64,000 nucleotides of DNA from Bolinopsis microptera (taxonomy: Eukaryota; Ctenophora; Tentaculata; Lobata; Bolinopsidae). Made by a program: the position numbers and the translations under genes. Shown piece after piece: positions 59,701-64,000 of this stretch. Positions within the stretch are counted from its first letter, which is position 1. Each line of letters opens with the position of its first letter. Below the pieces are notes generated by a model. The model ran no database searches, was not told where the DNA came from, and was given only the letters and a program-made list of their open reading frames with translations. The stretch lies in NCBI RefSeq assembly GCF_026151205.1, contig NC_087078.1:9626675-9690674 (forward strand), in the 5' to 3' direction.

Positions 59701-61717
59701 ACATCTGGGTCCCTACCCTCGCACAAGATTATTCTCAATTTTCTTGTTGTGTTCCACAACTATACTTCTGTATACTTCAGTGATTGGGCTGATGACTCCA
59801 GTGAAAGGGCTGGTGACTCTAGTGAAAGTGCTGGTGACGATGAGAAAGACCATAAACCAGGGATTCCTTCGGGAGCATGTAAGATTATATCCAAAGTTTG
59901 TTCGCCAATGGGGTGTGTCTGGGTGTCAAAGATCTTCAAGGTGGGTGCTACTTGTGATGAACTCTAGAAGGATGGGGTGGTAATACTCGGTCTGGCCGTC
60001 TGGAAGCCCATAGAATTCCAGTTCAGAAACCGAGTAAGGAGGTGCGGCTACTGATGAGAAGCCTCCTTAAAGTTTTTTTGGGTTAGAAACGACATCTGGG
60101 TCCCTACCCTCGCACAAGATTATTCTCAATTTTCTTGTTGTGTTCCACAACTATACTTCTGTATACTTCAGTGATTGGGCTGATGACTCCAGTGAAAGGG
60201 CTGGTGACTCTAGTGAAAGTGCTGGTGACGATGAGAAAGACCATAAACCAGGGATTCCTTCGGGAGCATGTAAGATTATATCCAAAGTTTGTTCGCCAAT
60301 GGGGTGTGTCTGGGTGTCAAAGATCTTCAAGGTGGGTGCTACTTGTGATGAACTCTAGAAGGATGGGGTGGTAATACTCGGTCTGGCCGTCTGGAAGCCC
60401 ATAGAATTCCAGTTCAGAAACCGAGTAAGGAGGTGCGGCTACTGATGAGAAGCCTCCTTAAAGTTTTTTTGGGTTAGAAACGACATCTGGGTCCCTACCC
60501 TCGCACAAGATTATTCTCAATTTTCTTGTTGTGTTCCACAACTATACTTCTGTATACTTCAGTGATTGGGCTGATGACTCCAGTGAAAGGGCTGGTGACT
60601 CTAGTGAAAGTGCTGGTGACGATGAGAAAGACCATAAACCAGGGATTCCTTCGGGAGCATGTAAGATTATATCCAAAGTTTGTTCGCCAATGGGGTGTGT
60701 CTGGGTGTCAAAGATCTTCAAGGTGGGTGCTACTTGTGATGAACTCTAGAAGGATGGGGTGGTAATACTCGGTCTGGCCGTCTGGAAGCCCATAGAATTC
60801 CAGTTCAGAAACCGAGTAAGGAGGTGCGGCTACTGATGAGAAGCCTCCTTAAAGATTTTTTGGGTTAGAAACGACATCTGGGTCCCTACCCTCGCACAAG
60901 ATTATTCTCAATTTTCTTGTTGTGTTCCACAACTATACTTCTGTATACTTCAGTGATTGGGCTGATGACTCCAGTGAAAGGGCTGGTGACTCTAGTGAAA
61001 GTGCTGGTGACGATGAGAAAGACCATAAACCAGGGATTCCTTCGGGAGCATGTAAGATTATATCCAAAGTTTGTTCGCCAATGGGGTGTGTCTGGGTGTC
61101 AAAGATCTTCAAGGTGGGTGCTACTTGTGATGAACTCTAGAAGGATGGGGTGGTAATACTCGGTCTGGCCGTCTGGAAGCCCATAGAATTCCAGTTCAGA
61201 AACCGAGTAAGGAGGTGCGGCTACTGATGAGAAGCCTCCTTAAAGTTTTTTTGGGTTAGAAACGACATCTGGGTCCCTACCCTCGCACAAGATTATTCTC
61301 AATTTTCTTGTTGTGTTCCACAACTATACTTCTGTATACTTCAGTGATTGGGCTGATGACTCCAGTGAAAGGGCTGGTGACTCTAGTGAAAGTGCTGGTG
61401 ACGATGAGAAAGACCATAAACCAGGGATTCCTTCGGGAGCATGTAAGATTATATCCAAAGTTTGTTCGCCAATGGGGTGTGTCTGGGTGTCAAAGATCTT
61501 CAAGGTGGGTGCTACTTGTGATGAACTCTAGAAGGATGGGGTGGTAATACTCGGTCTGGCCGTCTGGAAGCCCATAGAATTCCAGTTCAGAAACCGAGTA
61601 AGGAGGTGCGGCTACTGATGAGAAGCCTCCTTAAAGTTTTTTTGGGTTAGAAACGACATCTGGGTCCCTACCCTCGCACAAGATTATTCCCAATTTTCTT
61701 GTTGTGTTCCACAACTT
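56765..61717. repeat. 391-bp satellite array, about 12.7 copies
   Basis: Equivalent points recur at 57012, 57403, 57794, 58185, 58576, 58967, 59358, 59749, 60140, 60531, 60922 and 61313, exactly 391 bp apart. By eye only two substitutions were noticed (60855 T to A; about 61689 T to C in the terminal copy). Each unit holds overlapping 72- and 79-codon frames. One is acidic and Ser-rich (DWADDSSERAGDSSES) and sits between an acceptor-like ACTTCAG and a donor-like CAT|GTAAGA. Each unit also has the inverted repeat TAAGGAGG..CCTCCTTA and a CTGATGAG..GAAAC core resembling a hammerhead ribozyme. No evidence of translation can be seen. Confidence 0.95.
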
Positions 61718-61849
61718 GACTAGCTCCTATTTTTATATAATGTAGATAAGACGTCTGAAAATCGAAACATATTTAGATTTAAAAACGTTGTGTACATAAA
61801 AAAGATCAAACCCCTTGATAGGATTAGGACCCTGACGCATTTACAATTG

Positions 61850-63084
61850 TCAAAGTATATTTTCAAACCTCAGTCTACGTCTACAAGTTCTTACGTTCTC
61901 GAAAAAGTCAGGAAAGCGGAGGATGGCCCAACAGTTATTGCAATCACCAGATTCCTCAGTTTCGTTGTCTCCTCTTGGCATCTCGCTGCTACAGTGATGT
62001 TTTGTCAAATGTGCTATTAGGGTGTCGTCTATTTGATGGCCATCAAACTCTGCAAGAAGCTCCAATCTCTCTCTCAAGTCTTGAAGCATTTCCTTCTCGA
62101 TTGTCTGAAATGATGTGACAATATTATTTTACTACCTAGTTTAATCTAGTATGGACATGATAAGTTGATTTAAAATTTACTTTAGCAATCGTCATCACAA
62201 ACATGATTGGTTGTCTTAATTTCATTCATACAAGATCAAATTGACCTAAGCAGGTTGTTTCTTTAATTTATCTCCACCTTATTGTAAATGTCGGATAAGC
62301 GTAGGAAAGCCCAGCGATTGTTGCAACCCCCCTCTTCTGTAGGTCTTACAGTGGTGGGTATCCCAGTGGTTGGCTCGTGTGTGTGTGTAGGACAAGTTAA
62401 GTTCAACTTTACAATATTCCCATGTTTTTCAGTGTCATCTGACAGCAGCGTCTCCCAAGAGAGGTGGATGTGGTTTTCTAGCGTGTCTTCGTAGTTGGAA
62501 CATACTCCTGACTTATACATTTGTGCTACCTCTTGGTCGGAGACTTTCCGTTTCAGGATGTTCAGCTTGGTTAATTCTCCACCAAACGAATAACCACTGC
62601 TAAAGGTAGCCTCCATCTTGTAGGTTGAATGCCATTGTCCAATAACAAGGGAGCCAGTAGAGACAGAGAACTTTCTACTGGTGCTGCGAGACCCTATCTG
62701 CACACCGTTGTAGTAAAGCGTTACTGTACCACTGCTAAATGACCAAGCTAGGCATACATGAAACCACTGAGAATGTACTGGTGTCTGGCTGTGCGGAGTA
62801 TTGCCATATAGTAGCCAAGCCCAGGAGAGGTTATCAGAGAGAGTAATCTCATCGCTATAATCCTGAGTCTTGTAGTGCATCCAGGCTCCATTGCGTGAAG
62901 TAGGGCTGAGTTGTTTTACCCAACTGCAAACCGACACTGCCTCCTCCAGAGGTGACATGTCGGGGTTTATCATAATGTAGCTGCGGAGGTCATCTCCAAA
63001 CTTCAGAGCAACGTGTGGCTTGTGAGAGAGGACAGATGTCAGGAAGGGAAGCAAGAGGAGCGAGATTCTGTATGCGAACATCAT
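61850..63084 (-). CDS. Secreted pentraxin-domain protein, two or more exons
   Basis: Exon 1 is 63084-62278 and exon 2 is 62104-61850 (stop TGA), both phase 0. Alternatively exon 2 ends at the strong donor AAC|GTAAGA at 61895 and continues into or beyond the satellite. The signal peptide is MMFAYRISLLLLPFLTSVLS. Residues of about 22-200 form a concanavalin-like pentraxin domain: FPH-like start KPHVALKFGD, VCSWVKQL, WFHVCLAWS, YYNGVQIGS, LVIGQW, GELTKLNILKRKVSDQEV. A Thr/Pro linker follows. Both exons end in a related motif (GGCNNRWAFLRLSDIYNK and GDCNNCWAILRFPDFFEN), pointing to exon-module duplication. Exon 2 carries an acidic helical stretch. Pentraxin-like lectins bind carbohydrate or phospholipid ligands; the ligand here is unknown. 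Confidence 0.82.
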
Positions 63085-63639
63085 GGTGGTATGGTTGCTG
63101 ACTGCAATGCGTAGAACAGTGCGGCGAAATTTGGTTCGGCTGAGAGGAAGCTTAAGAGCACAAAATCTAGAACACAGTTGCGAAATTGTGCGGCTCTGTG
63201 GAATTAAGGCCTACGTGGTAACGTGGGGTAACTAAACGTGGTAATGAATAAGTTTCATCTCACGATGTGCTAACTATAGCTTCCGCGGGAATTTTGTTCT
63301 TTAGTTATACTTTCTACCCGATAACATGTTATCAGTTATAAATATAAGAGGTGTCATTATCATTCGCCATGATTGGGGGAAAAAGTACGGGTTTTTACCA
63401 TTGGGGAGAAGCCAAACTGTCATTTGTTAGCTAAGGTTGGGGTGTTGCATAATCTACGTTTCCAGAATAATCTTGATCCAATGCGCATGTTCGATTAGTT
63501 CCAGAACAATCTTGGTTCTTGCGCTTGCGGCACGTACGATCCTATTATTATGACGATAGAAATTATGAAGTACTTGTAGAAAACATTGAAAAGTACGTAT
63601 CTTACAGGCGGTTTTATAAGTACGTACGATACGTATTTC
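63085..63639. other. Upstream region of the pentraxin gene
   Basis: It presumably includes the promoter. A run of three similar GTTCCAGAA/CCAGAATAATCTTG segments lies at about 63459-63515. No further gene was recognised. Confidence 0.5.
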
Positions 63640-63784
63640 TCATCTTAGCACATGATAACCAGTTCTCGCGAGGTTTACCTCTAGACCTTTTGCCATGCTT
63701 ATTAGAATCCAACGCAGAAGATAGTTGGGTATTCTATCTTCTGGCATCCTCACCACATGACCAAATTCAAACCATCTGAGCCTT
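63640..63784 (-). pseudogene. LINE polymerase C-terminal remnant
   Basis: The minus strand reads RLRWFEFGHVVRMPEDRIPN and YLLRWILISMAKG, matching the RLRWFGHV.RMP.DRIP..LL.W signature at the end of many non-LTR retrotransposon reverse transcriptases, with a two-residue insertion. It is short and ends at a stop. It is a remnant, not a gene. Confidence 0.65.
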
Positions 63785-64000
63785 GCTGCTTGTACAATAT
63801 ATCAACAGGGGCGATGTTGGTGATTTAGCACGCTCGCAGATGATCCCCGTAACAGCCTATACTAATTTTTATATAATTATTATTATTATAAAACAGGATC
63901 TTACTGACAATGCGGAAAACTGTACCCTTGAAACAAATTTCCCCAAAATCTGTTGCATGCATTTATTTTTATATCATATAATAATTTATTGAATTTTCAA

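Noticed and set aside
57007-61547. Twenty-four small genes in the satellite
   Set aside because: Every unit of the array gives the same two overlapping frames; no ATG context or codon evidence, and most start at GTG or TTG.

Overview
The window is animal nuclear DNA. It is AT-rich, its genes are split by short introns with strong GTAAGT/GTGAGT donors and polypyrimidine-CAG acceptors, and it is crowded with minisatellites and small DNA transposons. The families present (septin, mucolipin/TRPML channel, adhesion-type GPCR, secreted ShKT proteins, a pentraxin-domain secreted protein) are metazoan. The combination of multi-ShKT peptides, pentraxin-like ectodomains and an unusual adhesion GPCR suggests an early-branching animal, most likely a cnidarian; this is inference and no species is claimed. 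Exon models were built by hand by matching splice sites, reading phase and family similarity. They need RNA evidence.

Layout. 1-14300: no convincing gene except a possible 5' exon of the septin; minisatellites, three hAT-like MITEs and a fold-back element. 14325-20675 (+): septin GTPase in ten exons, with a decayed duplicate of two of its exons in an intron. 23325-24662 (+): unrecognised 445-residue protein with five 12-residue repeats. 26275-32441 (+): TRPML channel, about 17 exons, in which many exon boundaries carry local tandem duplications. 32849-39010 (+): adhesion-type GPCR of 1863 residues in four exons, starting 407 bp after the TRPML stop. 40519-40920 (-) and 49129-49530 (+): two ShKT genes in a decayed inverted duplication. 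Between them lie a 3.2-kb fold-back transposon holding a LINE fragment (42116-45306) and a candidate small membrane-protein gene assembled from short exons (45954-47647, -). 49600-56700: hairpin elements and complex repeats. 56765-61717: 12.7 copies of an almost perfect 391-bp satellite. 61850-63084 (-): pentraxin-domain secreted protein. 63640-63784 (-): LINE remnant.

The genes do not form a single pathway. TRPML (endolysosomal cation channel) and septin (membrane-associated filament GTPase) are cell-biological housekeeping types. The GPCR, the pentraxin protein, the ShKT proteins and the candidate surface protein are all secreted or cell-surface molecules. The most unusual feature is structural: in the TRPML gene at least six splice junctions or leader segments are duplicated in tandem, up to eleven times. 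Several of these copies preserve both a splice site and the reading frame.
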